From positions 50,409 to 114,408 of the forward strand of contig JACOUN010000095.1 of assembly GCA_016177805.1 (NCBI GenBank): DNA of 64,000 nt, in the 5' to 3' direction. Both the position numbers and the translations under genes were made by a program. Shown piece after piece: positions 1 to 10,377 of this stretch. Position 1 is the first letter of the stretch; each line of letters starts with the position of its first letter. The notes under the pieces were generated by a model. The model did not search any database, was not told where the DNA came from, and saw only the letters and a program-made list of their open reading frames with translations. Origin of the DNA: Rhodocyclales bacterium. Its GTDB lineage: Bacteria > Pseudomonadota > Gammaproteobacteria > Burkholderiales > Rhodocyclaceae.

Positions 1-517
1 GATCTACGCCGGGGCGCAGAAGAACATCGGCCCGTCCGGGCTGGTGATCGTGGTGATCCGCGAGGACCTGCTCGATCGCGCCTGGGCCGGCACGCCGGGG
101 GTGATGAACTACCGGGTGATGGCGGACAACGGCTCCATGCTCAACACCCCCCCGACCTTCGCCATCTATATTGCCGGCCTGGTGTTCAAGTGGCTCAAGA
201 CACAGGGTGGGCTGGCGGCCATCGAGTCGGCCAACCGGCAGAAGGCGGAACTCTTGTACGGTTTTCTCGACGACAGTGATTTCTATGGCACCCCGGTGGC
301 AAGGGACAGTCGCTCGCGCATGAACGTGCCGTTCCGGCTGCGCGATCCCGCGCTCGATGCGGATTTCCTCAAAGGAGCGGCGGCGGCCGGGCTGGCGCAA
401 CTCAAGGGGCACAAGTCGGTCGGTGGCATGCGGGCATCGATCTACAACGCCATGCCGCTTGCCGGCGTGCAGGCGCTGGTCGATTACATGCGCGATTTTT
501 CCGCGCGGCGCGGGTGA
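1..517 (+). CDS. serC: Phosphoserine aminotransferase, 3' part
   Basis: This is the C-terminal part of a PLP-dependent aminotransferase that makes O-phosphoserine (serine pathway) and also serves pyridoxal phosphate synthesis in many bacteria. The reading frame is open from base 2 and begins [12 protein letters not shown], the SerC motif in which the lysine (bases 20-22) binds PLP. About 170 C-terminal residues are present, and the true start lies left of the window. It ends 23 bp before pheA, and serC-pheA-hisC-tyrA-aroA is a common proteobacterial order, so these genes are probably co-transcribed. Identification rests on the lysine motif plus the context. Confidence 0.93.
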   Translation, partial: IYAGAQKNIGPSGLVIVVIREDLLDRAWAGTPGVMNYRVMADNGSMLNTPPTFAIYIAGLVFKWLKTQGGLAAIESANRQKAELLYGFLDDSDFYGTPVARDSRSRMNVPFRLRDPALDADFLKGAAAAGLAQLKGHKSVGGMRASIYNAMPLAGVQALVDYMRDFSARRG

Positions 518-540
518 CGGTTACAGCCTGAGAGACAAGC

Positions 541-1605
541 ATGAGTGACGAACTGCTGAATTTGCGTAACGCCATCGATAGCCTCGATGAAGAGATCCTC
601 GCCAAACTCGCCGAGCGCGCCGGACACGCGCAGCGCATAGGCCAGATCAAGCAGGGCAATCTGTATCGGCCCGAGCGCGAAGCTCAGGTGCTGCGCCGCC
701 TGGCCGATGCCAATCCGGGGCCGCTGCCGGATCAGGCGGTGCAAACGATATTCCGCGAGATCATGTCGGCCTGTCTGGCGCTGGAGCAGCCGCTGAAAGT
801 GGCCTATCTCGGCCCGGCGGGCACGTTCTCCGAGAGCGCCTCGCGCAAGCATTTTGGTTCGGCGCCGAATTTTCTCCCTCTTGCGACTATCGATGACGTG
901 TTTCGCGCGGTCGAGGCGGGCAATGTGGACTACGGCGTGGTGCCGGTGGAAAACTCCACCGAAGGGGCCGTGGGTGGCACCCTCGACCTGTTGCTTGCCA
1001 ACCCGGTGCGCATCTGCGGCGAAGTGATGCTGCGTGTCCACCAGCATCTGCTGTCGCGCGCCGAAGGGATGGGGGCAGCCAAGCGCCTGTATTCGCATGC
1101 GCAGTCGCTGGGGCAGTGCCACGAGTGGCTTAATCGCAACCTGGCCAGCCTGCCTCGGGTGCCGGTTGCGAGTAATGCGGAGGCGGCCCGCCTGGCCTCC
1201 GAGGACCCCGAGTCGTGTGCCATCGCGGGCGAAGCGGCGGGCGAGTTGTATCAACTGAACGTGCTCGCGGCCAATATCGAGGATGATCCGAAGAACACCA
1301 CCCGCTTCCTGGTGATCGGTCGTCACGATGCCGGTCCGTCCGGCAGCGACAAGACCTCGCTGGTGTGCTCGGCGATCAACCGCCCCGGCGCCATGCATGC
1401 GTTGCTGGAGCCGTTCGCTACGCACGGGGTGAGCATGTCCAAGATGCAGTCGCGCCCGTCGCGCAGCGGCTTGTGGGAGTACGTTTTCTACATCGACCTG
1501 GAAGGTCACCAGGCGACGCCGCACGTGGCCGAGGCACTCAAGGAGCTGGAGGCGCGCGCCGCCTTCGTCAAGATCCTGGGTTCGTACCCGGTTGCGGCCA
1601 TCTGA
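541..1605 (+). CDS. pheA: Bifunctional chorismate mutase / prephenate dehydratase (P-protein)
   Basis: The 354-residue protein converts chorismate to prephenate and then to phenylpyruvate in phenylalanine synthesis. Residues 1-80 form the AroQ-type chorismate mutase helix bundle (LLNLRNAIDSLDEEIL). Residues about 88-265 are the prephenate dehydratase domain (start VAYLGPAGTFSE, later VVPVENSTEGAVGGTLD). Residues about 270-350 are an ACT domain, including the SLVCSAINRPGAMHALL stretch, expected to bind phenylalanine for feedback control. Length and order match the usual P-protein. The start is preceded by a GAGAGA-type ribosome site. No frame damage is seen. Confidence 0.97.
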   Translation: MSDELLNLRNAIDSLDEEILAKLAERAGHAQRIGQIKQGNLYRPEREAQVLRRLADANPGPLPDQAVQTIFREIMSACLALEQPLKVAYLGPAGTFSESASRKHFGSAPNFLPLATIDDVFRAVEAGNVDYGVVPVENSTEGAVGGTLDLLLANPVRICGEVMLRVHQHLLSRAEGMGAAKRLYSHAQSLGQCHEWLNRNLASLPRVPVASNAEAARLASEDPESCAIAGEAAGELYQLNVLAANIEDDPKNTTRFLVIGRHDAGPSGSDKTSLVCSAINRPGAMHALLEPFATHGVSMSKMQSRPSRSGLWEYVFYIDLEGHQATPHVAEALKELEARAAFVKILGSYPVAAI

Positions 1606-1680
1606 TATCAGGCTGGGATACGGCCGCCGACGCCCGCGTCGGCTCGACCGTAGAGCACTGAATTGAACGAGGAGACAAGC

Positions 1681-2778
1681 ATGAGCGTAGCAAGCAGGGC
1701 GCCCGACTATATCCGTGCGATTTCGCCCTACCAGCCGGGCAAGCCGATAGGCGAGCTGGCACGGGAGATGGGGCTGTCCGAGGCCGGCATCGTCAAGCTC
1801 GCGTCCAACGAGAACCCGCTGGGCATGAGTGCGGCGGCGCGCGAGGCGGCGGTGGCGGCCCTGGGCGACATCGAGCGCTACCCGGACGGCAATGGATACG
1901 ATCTGAAAGCCGCGCTGAGCAAGAAGTTTGGTGTCGCCCTCGATACCCTGGTGCTGGGCAACGGCTCGAACGACGTGCTGGAACTGGCGGCGCGGGCATT
2001 TCTCGCGCCGGGCCGCTCGGCGGTGTTCGCGCAGCACGCCTTCGCCGTCTATCCGCTGGCGACGAATGCGGCCGGAGGGCGCTGCATCGAGGTGCCGGCG
2101 CGCCATTTCGGGCATGACCTGAACGCCATGGCGGCCGCGATCGAGGAAGACACGCGCATCGTGTTCATCGCCAACCCGAACAATCCGACCGGGACGCTGC
2201 TGTCCGGCGCGGCGATCGAAGCCTTCCTCGCGTCCGTGCCGTCGGACGTGCTGGTGGTGCTGGACGAGGCCTACACCGAGTACCTTGCACCCGAACAGCG
2301 CTACGACAGCATCGCCTGGCTCCCGCGCTTCCCCAATCTGCTGGTATCCCGTACTTTTTCCAAGGCTTACGGACTGGCGGGGTTGCGCATCGGTTACGGC
2401 ATCGGCCATCCGGATGTGGTGGACCTGATGAATCGGGTGCGCCAGCCGTTCAACGTCAGCAGCATCGCGCTCGCCGCAGCCACGGCCGCGCTGGGCGATA
2501 CCGAATTCCTCGCCCGCAGCGCGGACATCAACGCTCGCGGCATGGCGCAGATCACCGCCGCGCTGGCGGAACTGGGGCTGGAGTGGATTCCGTCGGCAGG
2601 CAACTTTGTCACCTTCAAGGTGGGCGATGCGGCGGGCATCAACATGGCGTTGCTGCGCCAGGGGGTGATCGTGCGTCCCATCGCCGGCTACGGCATGCCG
2701 GCGTGGCTGCGGGTGACCATTGGGCTGCCGGAAGAGAACGCGCGCTTCATCGATGCGCTGAAGAACGCGCTTAAGTGA
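1681..2778 (+). CDS. hisC: Histidinol-phosphate/aromatic aminotransferase (HisC2 type)
   Basis: A 365-residue class I/II PLP aminotransferase. The N-terminus carries VKLASNENPLG, and the PLP-lysine region reads SRTFSKAYGLAGLRIGYG. I chose ATG 1681 because GGAGA (1671-1675) sits just upstream; an in-frame TTG at 1663 would only add six residues over that ribosome site. Its place between pheA and tyrA, away from a his operon, suggests the HisC2 paralogue that transaminates aromatic keto acids (phenylpyruvate, 4-hydroxyphenylpyruvate or prephenate). Histidinol-phosphate activity cannot be excluded from sequence. Confidence 0.92.
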   Translation: MSVASRAPDYIRAISPYQPGKPIGELAREMGLSEAGIVKLASNENPLGMSAAAREAAVAALGDIERYPDGNGYDLKAALSKKFGVALDTLVLGNGSNDVLELAARAFLAPGRSAVFAQHAFAVYPLATNAAGGRCIEVPARHFGHDLNAMAAAIEEDTRIVFIANPNNPTGTLLSGAAIEAFLASVPSDVLVVLDEAYTEYLAPEQRYDSIAWLPRFPNLLVSRTFSKAYGLAGLRIGYGIGHPDVVDLMNRVRQPFNVSSIALAAATAALGDTEFLARSADINARGMAQITAALAELGLEWIPSAGNFVTFKVGDAAGINMALLRQGVIVRPIAGYGMPAWLRVTIGLPEENARFIDALKNALK

Positions 2779-2797
2779 GGGCGGAGAGACAGTGCCG

Positions 2798-3700
2798 ATG
2801 ATTTCGATCAAGAAGCTGGTTATCTGCGGGGTTGGCCTGATCGGCGGCTCGTTCGCGTTGGCGCTGCGCAAGGCCGGGGTGGCCAAGCGCATCGTCGGAA
2901 TCGGGCGTTCGCCCGAGTCGCTGGCCAAGGCGGTGCAACTGGGGGTTATCGACGAAGCCGCATCGTCCTGGGAGGATGCGCTGGACGGGGCCGATTTCGT
3001 CCTGCTCGCCGCGCCGGTCGGGCAGATGGACGCCATCATGCAGGCCATGGGGCCGCATCTGGCGCCCGGTACCACCGTGACCGATGCGGGCAGCACCAAG
3101 CGCGACGTGATCGAGGCCATGTACCGCCATCTCGGCGCGGATCTCGCCCACGTGGTTCCGGCGCACCCGATCGCCGGGGCGGAGTTGAGCGGGGTCGAGG
3201 CGGCTTTCGCTACGCTCTACCAAGGGCGCAAGGTGGTGGTGACGCCGCTGCCGGAAAACGAGCCCGCCGCCGTGCTGCGCGTGCGCGAGGCATGGGAGGC
3301 GTGCGGTGCGCTGATACACGAGATGCCGCCGCACGACCACGATCGCGTGTTCGCCGCAGTCAGCCATCTGCCGCATCTGCTGGCGTTTGGCCTGGTGCAT
3401 GATCTGGCAGGGCGCGCCAATGCCGAGCAGTTGTTCGATTTCGCCGCCAGCGGCTTTCGTGATTTCACGCGCATCGCGGGCAGTCACCCGGAGATGTGGC
3501 GCGACATCTGCATGGCCAACCGGCAGGCCCTGCTGGGCGAGCTGGACCAGTATCTGGCGGAACTGGCGTACCTGCGGGCGCTGTTGCTGTCAGGTGATGG
3601 CACGCGGCTCGAACAGCACTTCTCCGATGCGCGCAGGGCGCGCAATGCGTGGGCGGAAAAGCTTTCCAGCCAAACCGATCCTGCTTTTGTAGCCGAGTAA
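2798..3700 (+). CDS. tyrA: Prephenate dehydrogenase
   Basis: About 300 residues, NAD(P)-dependent oxidative decarboxylation of prephenate (or arogenate) in tyrosine synthesis. The N-terminal Rossmann fingerprint is [13 protein letters not shown]. The substrate histidine region [17 protein letters not shown] and the helical C-terminal domain ([37 protein letters not shown]) follow the TyrA family. There is no fused chorismate mutase or ACT domain. GGAG at 2783-2786 could serve either GTG 2792 or ATG 2798; I list the ATG. The aroA/cmk start codon follows the stop after 2 bp. Confidence 0.95.
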   Translation: MISIKKLVICGVGLIGGSFALALRKAGVAKRIVGIGRSPESLAKAVQLGVIDEAASSWEDALDGADFVLLAAPVGQMDAIMQAMGPHLAPGTTVTDAGSTKRDVIEAMYRHLGADLAHVVPAHPIAGAELSGVEAAFATLYQGRKVVVTPLPENEPAAVLRVREAWEACGALIHEMPPHDHDRVFAAVSHLPHLLAFGLVHDLAGRANAEQLFDFAASGFRDFTRIAGSHPEMWRDICMANRQALLGELDQYLAELAYLRALLLSGDGTRLEQHFSDARRARNAWAEKLSSQTDPAFVAE

Positions 3701-3702
3701 TC

Positions 3703-5655
3703 ATGGAATACCTTGATCTTCCCCCCATGCTGGGTGCCAGCGGGCAGGTTCGCCTTCCCGGCTCCAAGAGCATTTCCAATCGCGTCCTGCTGCTGGCGGC
3801 GCTGGCCCAGGGGGAGACGCTGGTTCGCGATCTGCTCGCTTCCGATGACGTCGACCGCATGCTGGAGGCGCTGTCGGCCCTTGGCATAGCTTGGTCGCGC
3901 GACGGCGAGCGCGACGACTATCGCGTGGTTGGCGCGGGAGGGGCGTTCCCGGTCAAGTCGGCCGAGTTGTTCCTGGGCAATGCGGGCACGGCGGTGCGTT
4001 CATTGACGGCCGCGCTGGCGTTGTCGGGCGGCGACTACCGGGTGTCGGGCGTGGCGCGCATGCACGAGCGGCCGATTGCGGATCTGGTCGACGGCTTGCG
4101 CCAGATCGGCGCCGAGGTGCGCTATACGGGCACCGATGGCTGCCCACCGCTGCGCATCCTGCCGGCGCAAATTCGCTCGGGGGGTACGGTCAAGGTGCGT
4201 GGCGACGTGTCCAGCCAGTTCCTGACCGCATTGCTCATGTCGCTGCCGCTGACCGGGGGCGAGGCGACGATCGAGGTTGTCGGCGAGCTGATCTCCAAGC
4301 CGTACATCGCCATCACGCTGGACCTGATGGCGCGCTTCGGCGTGCAAGTCAGGCGTGAAGGCTGGGAGCGCTTCCATATTCCGGGCGGCGTGAGTTATCG
4401 CAGCCCCGGCACGGTGTTCGTCGAGGGTGACGCATCGTCGGCATCGTACTTTCTCGCCGCCGGTGCGATCGGTGGCGGGCCGGTGCGTGTCCGTGGCGTC
4501 GGGCGCGACAGCATCCAGGGTGACGTCCGGTTTGCCGAGGCGCTCGCTCATCTTGGGGCGCGCATCGAGATGGGCGACAACTGGATCGAGGCGCGGGCGC
4601 CGGAAAGCGGGGTGCTCAGCGCCTTCGATCTGGACCTGAACCACATTCCGGACGCCGCCATGACCCTGGCGGTGGCGGCCTTGTTTGCCGATGGACCGTG
4701 CACCCTGCGCAATATCGCGAGTTGGCGGGTCAAGGAAACCGACCGGCTGGCGGCAATGGCCACCGAGCTGCGCAAGGTCGGCGCGACAGTTGAAGAGGGA
4801 CGGGACTACCTGGTCGTGATGCCACCGGCCACGCTACGCGCCGCCGCGATCGACACTTATGACGATCACCGCATCGCGATGTGTTTCTCGCTCGTGAGCC
4901 TGGGGGGATGTCGCGTGCGCATCAATGATCCGAAGTGCGTGAACAAGACTTTTCCCACCTACTTCGAACGCTATGGCGAGATCGCCCGTGCCGTTCCGGT
5001 GGTTGCGATCGATGGGCCGTCGGCCTCGGGCAAGGGCACCGTTGCTGCCAGGGTTGCCACCGCGCTGGGTTACCACTGCCTGGACAGTGGCGCGCTGTAT
5101 CGCGTGGTTGCGGTGGCGGCGCAGCGTGCCGCGGTCGATGGCGCGGATGAGGCGGCGCTGGCCCGGATCGCGGCCGAACTGCCGGTGCGCTTCGAAGATG
5201 CGCGCGTGTGGCTGGACGGGGTGGAAGTGACCGACGCGATCCGCGAGGAGCACATATCGGTCCGCGCCTCGCAGGTGGCGGCATTGCCGGCGGTCCGGGC
5301 AGCGCTGCTTGAACGGCAGCGCGATTTTTGTCGCCCGCCCGGCCTGGTGGCGGAAGGGCGGGATATGGCGTCCGTCGTTTTTCCGGATGCACGGTACAAG
5401 GTGTATCTCACGGCGAGCGCCGAAGCGCGCGCGCGGCGCCGTTATAAGCAGTTGATCGATAAGGGGTTGGCTGCTAACATGGAGAGTCTGGTGAAAGACC
5501 TGCAGGAACGGGATGCGCGCGATGCGGCCCGGACTGTGGCGCCACTCACGAGAGTTGCGGATGCGGTGCTTCTCGATACCACCGATATGGGGGTGGAAGA
5601 AGCGGTTGCCTTCGTGTTGCATCGGGTGCACGCCGGTACGGATGCGCCTGTTTGA
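3703..5655 (+). CDS. aroA-cmk: Fused EPSP synthase / cytidylate kinase
   Basis: One 650-residue frame encodes two enzymes. Residues 1 to about 430 are 3-phosphoshikimate 1-carboxyvinyltransferase of the shikimate pathway: [10 protein letters not shown] near the start, [13 protein letters not shown], and [11 protein letters not shown] near the end. Residues about 431-650 are cytidylate kinase, starting with the P-loop [11 protein letters not shown] and including [10 protein letters not shown] and [11 protein letters not shown]. In many bacteria aroA and cmk are adjacent; here they are joined without stop or overlap. I chose ATG 3703, since the frame can extend back to GTG 3649 only by overlapping tyrA. 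The fusion joins aromatic synthesis to the cmk-rpsA-ihfB block. Confidence 0.96.
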   Translation: MEYLDLPPMLGASGQVRLPGSKSISNRVLLLAALAQGETLVRDLLASDDVDRMLEALSALGIAWSRDGERDDYRVVGAGGAFPVKSAELFLGNAGTAVRSLTAALALSGGDYRVSGVARMHERPIADLVDGLRQIGAEVRYTGTDGCPPLRILPAQIRSGGTVKVRGDVSSQFLTALLMSLPLTGGEATIEVVGELISKPYIAITLDLMARFGVQVRREGWERFHIPGGVSYRSPGTVFVEGDASSASYFLAAGAIGGGPVRVRGVGRDSIQGDVRFAEALAHLGARIEMGDNWIEARAPESGVLSAFDLDLNHIPDAAMTLAVAALFADGPCTLRNIASWRVKETDRLAAMATELRKVGATVEEGRDYLVVMPPATLRAAAIDTYDDHRIAMCFSLVSLGGCRVRINDPKCVNKTFPTYFERYGEIARAVPVVAIDGPSASGKGTVAARVATALGYHCLDSGALYRVVAVAAQRAAVDGADEAALARIAAELPVRFEDARVWLDGVEVTDAIREEHISVRASQVAALPAVRAALLERQRDFCRPPGLVAEGRDMASVVFPDARYKVYLTASAEARARRRYKQLIDKGLAANMESLVKDLQERDARDAARTVAPLTRVADAVLLDTTDMGVEEAVAFVLHRVHAGTDAPV

Positions 5656-5711
5656 CGTGGGTCGGCTGCAACAACAGTCGCCGTCCCTATTTATTAACCA
5701 ACTACTGGTTG

Positions 5712-5732
5712 CCGCGGTCTCCGCGGTTTTTT
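5712..5732 (+). terminator. Short GC hairpin with T-run ahead of rpsA
   Basis: CCGCGG, three-base loop, CCGCGG, then six T. It lies 16 bases before the rpsA ATG. It looks like a weak intrinsic terminator or attenuator between aroA/cmk and rpsA. It could also be part of a translational leader, since rpsA leaders of proteobacteria are structured and lack a strong Shine-Dalgarno, as here. Confidence 0.45.
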
Positions 5733-5748
5733 GGAAATCCCAATTTTT

Positions 5749-7458
5749 ATGACAACTGCCACCGCTGTTTCCATGTCCATGGAAAGTTTTGCCGATCTGT
5801 TTGAAGAAAGCCTTGCCCGTCAGGAAATGCGTGCCGGTGAAGTGATCACCGCCGAAGTGGTCAGCATCGACCACAATTTCGTGATCGTGAACGCAGGCTT
5901 GAAATCCGAGAGTTATGTTCCGATCGAGGAATTCCGCAACGACCGCGGCGAACTCGAAGTCGAGATCGGCGACTTTGTCCACGTGGCGATTGACGCCCTC
6001 GAAGACGGCTACGGTGAAACCCGGCTGTCGCGCGAGAAGGCCAAGCGCATTGCGGCATGGAACGATCTTGAGAAGGCGCTCAACGAAGGGCTGCTGGTCA
6101 AGGGCGTCGTTTCCGGGCGTGTCAAGGGTGGTCTGACTGTCATGACCAACAGCATCCGCGCATTCCTGCCGGGCTCGTTGGTCGACATGCGTCCGATCAA
6201 GGACACCACGCCTTTCGAAGGCAAGGAATTCGAATTCAAGGTCATCAAACTCGACCGCAAGCGTAACAACGTGGTTGTGTCGCGCCGTGCCGTGCTTGAA
6301 GAGACCATGGGCGAAGAGCGTCAGAAACTGCTCGAGAACCTCACCGAAGGCGCGATCGTCAAGGGTGTGGTCAAGAACATCACCGACTACGGTGCGTTTG
6401 TCGATCTGGGCGGCATCGATGGCCTGCTGCACATCACCGACCTGGCCTGGCGCCGCGTGCGTCACCCGTCCGAAGTGCTCAACGTCGGTGACGAGATCGA
6501 AGCCAAGGTCCTCAAGTTCGATCAGGAGCGTCAGCGCGTGTCGCTGGGCCTCAAGCAACTCGGCGAAGATCCGTGGGTCGGCATTTCCCGCCGTTACCCG
6601 CAGGGTACCCGTTTGTTCGGCAAGGTCACCAACATCACCGACTACGGCTCCTTCGTTGAAGTCGAGCAGGGCATCGAAGGTCTGGTGCACGTGTCGGAAA
6701 TGGACTGGACCAACAAGAACATCCATCCGAGCAAGGTTGTTCAGTTGGGCGATGAAGTCGAAGTCATGATTCTCGAGATCGACGAAGAGCGTCGCCGCAT
6801 CTCGCTGGGCATGAAGCAGTGCATGTCCAACCCGTGGGACGATTTCGCGATCAACCACAAGAAGGGTGACAAGGTTCGTGGCCAGATCAAGTCGATTACC
6901 GACTTCGGTGTGTTCATCGGTCTGGACGGCGGTATCGACGGTCTGGTGCATCTGTCCGACCTGTCGTGGAGCGAGTCGGGCGAAGAAGCCGTGCGCCGCT
7001 TCAAGAAGGGTGACGAGGTCGAGGCCGTGGTGCTGGCCATCGATGTCGAGCGCGAGCGCATCTCGCTGGGTGTGAAGCAGCTTGAAGGCGATCCGTACAC
7101 CAACTTCATCGCGACGCACGACAAGAACACGCTGGTGAGCGGTACCGTGAAGACCGTTGATGCGCGTGGTGCCGTCATCGCGCTGAGCGAGGAAGTGGAA
7201 GGCTACCTGCGTGCGTCGGAAGCCGCAGCGCATCGCGTGGATGATCTGACCACGGTGCTGAAGGAAGGCGATCAGGTCGAGACGATGATCATCAACGTGG
7301 ATCGCAAGACGCGTTCGATCACGCTGTCGATTCGTGCCAAGGATCAGGCCGAGCAGAGCGATGCAATGAGCAAGATGGCTTCGGACAGTTCGGCCGCCAG
7401 CGGGACCACCAACCTGGGTGCGTTGCTCAAGGCCAAGCTGAACGAGCAGAAGCAGTAA
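5749..7458 (+). CDS. rpsA: 30S ribosomal protein S1
   Basis: A 569-residue RNA-binding protein that brings mRNA to the 30S subunit. Six S1 (OB-fold) repeats are visible, the typical ones reading like [35 protein letters not shown] and [18 protein letters not shown]; the first two are divergent, as in proteobacterial S1. Start ATG 5749 ([14 protein letters not shown]) agrees with family N-termini; an upstream TTG at 5731 is less likely. The Shine-Dalgarno is poor (GGAAAT), as is usual for self-regulated rpsA. The ihfB gene follows after 12 bp. Confidence 0.98.
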   Translation: MTTATAVSMSMESFADLFEESLARQEMRAGEVITAEVVSIDHNFVIVNAGLKSESYVPIEEFRNDRGELEVEIGDFVHVAIDALEDGYGETRLSREKAKRIAAWNDLEKALNEGLLVKGVVSGRVKGGLTVMTNSIRAFLPGSLVDMRPIKDTTPFEGKEFEFKVIKLDRKRNNVVVSRRAVLEETMGEERQKLLENLTEGAIVKGVVKNITDYGAFVDLGGIDGLLHITDLAWRRVRHPSEVLNVGDEIEAKVLKFDQERQRVSLGLKQLGEDPWVGISRRYPQGTRLFGKVTNITDYGSFVEVEQGIEGLVHVSEMDWTNKNIHPSKVVQLGDEVEVMILEIDEERRRISLGMKQCMSNPWDDFAINHKKGDKVRGQIKSITDFGVFIGLDGGIDGLVHLSDLSWSESGEEAVRRFKKGDEVEAVVLAIDVERERISLGVKQLEGDPYTNFIATHDKNTLVSGTVKTVDARGAVIALSEEVEGYLRASEAAAHRVDDLTTVLKEGDQVETMIINVDRKTRSITLSIRAKDQAEQSDAMSKMASDSSAASGTTNLGALLKAKLNEQKQ

Positions 7459-7470
7459 GCCAAGTTCGTC

Positions 7471-7755
7471 ATGACCAAATCGGAGTTGATTGCGAAGCTG
7501 GCGGGTCGTTTCCCCCAGTTGGTAGCGAAGGATGCCGATTTCGCGGTCAAGATGGTTCTCGATGCGATGTCCGATGCGCTGGAACAGGGCGATCGCATCG
7601 AGATCCGCGGGTTTGGCAGTTTCAGTCTGAACTACAGGCCGCCGCGCACCGGGCGCAATCCCAAAACCGGTGAACAAGTGCAGGTGCCTGAAAAATATGT
7701 ACCTCATTTCAAGGCCGGAAAGGAATTGCGCGAGCGTGTTGATATCATAGGGTGA
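7471..7755 (+). CDS. ihfB: Integration host factor subunit beta
   Basis: A 94-residue HU/IHF-family DNA-bending protein that pairs with IHF-alpha (ihfA, present at 28940 in this window). It has the family signature [21 protein letters not shown] at the DNA-binding beta arm, with the intercalating proline region [12 protein letters not shown]. The rpsA-ihfB adjacency is conserved in beta- and gammaproteobacteria. A strong terminator follows. Confidence 0.97.
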   Translation: MTKSELIAKLAGRFPQLVAKDADFAVKMVLDAMSDALEQGDRIEIRGFGSFSLNYRPPRTGRNPKTGEQVQVPEKYVPHFKAGKELRERVDIIG

Positions 7756-7788
7756 GCGCGCGTAGCCCCCACGGAAACTGATTCAGGA

Positions 7789-7816
7789 AAGGCGGCGCAT
7801 GCCGCCTTCTTTTTTG
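7789..7816 (+). terminator. Rho-independent terminator after ihfB
   Basis: AAGGCGGC, loop GCAT, GCCGCCTT, then CTTTTTT. An 8-bp perfect stem and T-run 33 bases after the ihfB stop mark the end of the serC-to-ihfB transcription block. Confidence 0.88.
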
Positions 7817-7948
7817 CGTGTTGCGCTTCAGGTAGCGGACGCCATGCCGGATGGTGTGCCCGGTTTTTCTGATTTGCGTCGCACGCAGGCGTGTGTGCAA
7901 AAGCGGCATTCACGTGGCGTTGACCATTTGCTCGGAGTAGCCCTGCCC

Positions 7949-8251
7949 ATGCGTATCGTGATGTGGATTCTCAGACTTGCGTTGTTCTTCGTCCTGTTCG
8001 GGTTTGCGGTCAAGAATGATCAGATCGTGAGCCTGCATTTCTTCTTCGGCAATGAGTGGAAGATGTCGCTGGTGTTCGTGATACTTGCTGCCTTTGCGGC
8101 GGGGTCGGTTCTGGGGGTCACGGCGACGTTCGCATCGTTGCTGCGCAATCGCCGTGAAATTGGACGTTTGCGCCGGGATGTCGCGAGGGCGGAAAGGGAG
8201 TCGCGTGCTGCCGTACGGACCGCCGACGTGGTTGTGAGCAAGGCTGACTGA
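7949..8251 (+). CDS. lapA: LapA-family inner membrane protein
   Basis: A 100-residue protein with two N-terminal membrane helices (about residues 5-24 and 40-65) and a basic, coiled-coil-like tail. It fits the LapA (DUF1049) family, which works with LapB in assembly and control of lipopolysaccharide. I chose ATG 7949 with CGGAG at 7933-7937; the frame extends upstream to 7799 but would start inside the preceding terminator. lapB begins five bases after the stop. Confidence 0.9.
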   Translation: MRIVMWILRLALFFVLFGFAVKNDQIVSLHFFFGNEWKMSLVFVILAAFAAGSVLGVTATFASLLRNRREIGRLRRDVARAERESRAAVRTADVVVSKAD

Positions 8252-8256
8252 ACACG

Positions 8257-9432
8257 ATGGAGATCGAATTCTGGTGGCTGTTGGCACTGCCGCTGTTTTT
8301 TGCGCTGGGGTGGCTGGCCGCCCGGATCGACATACGTCAGGTCGTACGTGAGTCGCGATCGTTGCCGCGTTCCTATCTGAGCGGTCTCAATTTTCTGCTC
8401 AATGAGCAGCAGGACCGGGCCATTGACGCGTTCATCGAAGCGGTCAAGATCGACCCGCAAACGATAGAGTTGCACTTTGCCCTGGGCAGCCTGTTTCGCC
8501 GTCGTGGCGAGACCGACCGGGCCATCCGCATGCACCAGAATCTGGTTGACCGCGAGGACATCAGCGCGGACCAGCGCCTTGAGGCGTGTGCCGCTCTGGG
8601 CCAGGATTTTCTCAAAGCAGGTTTGCTCGACCGGGCCGAAGCGGTATTCCTGAAATTGCGCGGAACGCGCTACGACGAAACGGCGATCCGCTACCTGCTC
8701 GAGATCTACCAGCAGGAAAAGGAGTGGGGCAAGGCGGTCGATATCGCCCTATCCCTGCCCGATCACGAAAGCCTGCATTGGCGCACCGAAGTGGCGAACT
8801 TCCATTGCGAGTTGGCGACCGCGGCGCTGGCGAACTCGCGTTACGACGAGGCGCGCGCTCACATCGACGCGGCGATGGCGGTCAGCCGGCAGTGCGTGCG
8901 CGCCAGCATCGTGCTGGGCGACTTGCTGGTCGCGCAAGGTTGCGATGAACAGGCCATCGAAGCGTGGAAACGCGTCGAGAACCAGAATCCCGTCTATCTG
9001 TCGCTGGTAGCAGAGCGCATCATGGAGGCGAGTGGTCGTCTGGGCAGGGCGGAGCAGGGGCAGACCCTGTTGCGCTCGTGGTTGGGGCGACATGCGTCGC
9101 TGGATCTGCTGGACGAGGTCTTTCGCTGGGAACTGGAGCGCAAGGGCGCGCGCGCCGCATATGATCTGGTGCGGGAAGAGTTGCGGCGCAATCCGACCCT
9201 GCAGGGACTGGATAAATTGCTGGAGGCGGCGTTGCATAACGTGCCGGCGGAGCAGCGCGGCGATGTCGAACTGGCCAAGCAGTTGATCCACAGCCATACC
9301 CGCCGGGTGGCGCGCTATCGCTGTGAATCATGTGGTTTCAAGGCGCGCCAGTTCCAGTGGCGCTGCCCGGCATGTGGCGGCTGGGAGACCTATCCGCCGC
9401 GCCGCACCGAGGAGTTCGATCTGGTCCCCTGA
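8257..9432 (+). CDS. lapB: LapB (YciM): LPS assembly TPR protein with rubredoxin-type zinc ribbon
   Basis: A 391-residue protein with one N-terminal membrane anchor (FWWLLALPLFFALGWLAA), a series of TPR helices in the cytoplasm and a C-terminal metal ribbon with two CxxC pairs (CESCG and CPACG). In E. coli LapB controls LpxC turnover by FtsH and so balances LPS with phospholipid. Length, anchor and ribbon match the family. It follows lapA closely and precedes cysM by 54 bp. Confidence 0.95.
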   Translation: MEIEFWWLLALPLFFALGWLAARIDIRQVVRESRSLPRSYLSGLNFLLNEQQDRAIDAFIEAVKIDPQTIELHFALGSLFRRRGETDRAIRMHQNLVDREDISADQRLEACAALGQDFLKAGLLDRAEAVFLKLRGTRYDETAIRYLLEIYQQEKEWGKAVDIALSLPDHESLHWRTEVANFHCELATAALANSRYDEARAHIDAAMAVSRQCVRASIVLGDLLVAQGCDEQAIEAWKRVENQNPVYLSLVAERIMEASGRLGRAEQGQTLLRSWLGRHASLDLLDEVFRWELERKGARAAYDLVREELRRNPTLQGLDKLLEAALHNVPAEQRGDVELAKQLIHSHTRRVARYRCESCGFKARQFQWRCPACGGWETYPPRRTEEFDLVP

Positions 9433-9486
9433 TGGCGGCGCAAGCGCACGGATGCAGCTTCACAATACGACACCATACGGATCATC

Positions 9487-10377
9487 ATGGAATACAAGAC
9501 ACTCGAGGACTACGTCGGACATACCCCCCTGGTGCGCCTCAAGCGCATCAACGCTGGTCGGGGCAATGTCATTCTGGCCAAGCTGGAGGGTAACAACCCG
9601 GCGGGTTCGGTCAAGGACAGACCCGCGCTGTCGATGATCATGCGGGCCGAGGCGCAGGGACTCATCAGTCCCGGCGATACGCTGGTCGAGGCCACCAGCG
9701 GCAACACCGGGATCGCGCTGGCCATGGCGGCGGCGATGCGCGGCTATCACATGGTGCTGGTGATGCCGGAGAACCAGAGCGTCGAGCGCCGCCAGACCAT
9801 GCGTGCTTTCGGCGCCGAGCTGGTGCTGACCGCGCGTGAAGGCGGTATGGAAATGGCGCGCGACGTCGCGGAGCGCATGCGCGACGAGGGCAAGGGCGTC
9901 ATCCTCGACCAGTTCGCCAACCCGGACAATCCCTTGTCGCACTACGAGGGGACGGGGCCGGAGTTGTGGGAGCAGACGGGCGGGGGCATCACGCATTTCG
10001 TCAGCAGCATGGGCACGACCGGGACCATCATGGGGTGCTCGCGCTACCTGAAGGAGATGAACCCGGCCATCTGCATCGTCGGTTGTCAGCCGGAGGAAGG
10101 GTCGCAGATACCCGGCATACGCAAATGGCCGCAGGCCTACATGCCGCGCATCTACGACAGCTCGCGGATCGACCGGATCGAATCGGTGAGCCAGGCCGAC
10201 GCGGAGGACATGACGCAGCGACTCGCGCGCGAGGAAGGCATCTTCGCGGGCATCTCGTCCGGGGGGGCGATGCACGTGGCGCTGCGACTCGCGGCCGGAC
10301 TCGAGAACGCGGTCATCGTGTCCATCGTCTGCGACCGGGGTGATCGTTATCTTTCCACTGGCGTATTCCCGGGCTGA
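9487..10377 (+). CDS. cysM: Cysteine synthase B
   Basis: A 296-residue PLP enzyme of the beta-substituting family that makes cysteine from O-acetylserine and sulfide or thiosulfate. The PLP lysine is K43 in NPAGSVKDRP, the substrate loop is EATSGNTGIAL, and the phosphate cradle is SSMGTTGTIMG. The C-terminal YLSTGVF is typical of CysM rather than CysK. Its last 38 bases overlap the next gene, so the two are likely translationally linked. Confidence 0.94.
   Translation: MEYKTLEDYVGHTPLVRLKRINAGRGNVILAKLEGNNPAGSVKDRPALSMIMRAEAQGLISPGDTLVEATSGNTGIALAMAAAMRGYHMVLVMPENQSVERRQTMRAFGAELVLTAREGGMEMARDVAERMRDEGKGVILDQFANPDNPLSHYEGTGPELWEQTGGGITHFVSSMGTTGTIMGCSRYLKEMNPAICIVGCQPEEGSQIPGIRKWPQAYMPRIYDSSRIDRIESVSQADAEDMTQRLAREEGIFAGISSGGAMHVALRLAAGLENAVIVSIVCDRGDRYLSTGVFPG

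Noticed and set aside
484..3120. Very long open frame on the minus strand opposite pheA, hisC and tyrA
   Set aside because: It is an antisense shadow of three clear genes in GC-rich DNA; its translation is arginine/histidine-rich with no domain.
4834..7707. 957-codon minus-strand frame opposite cmk, rpsA and ihfB
   Set aside because: It results from codon bias of rpsA on the other strand and has no family features or ribosome site.
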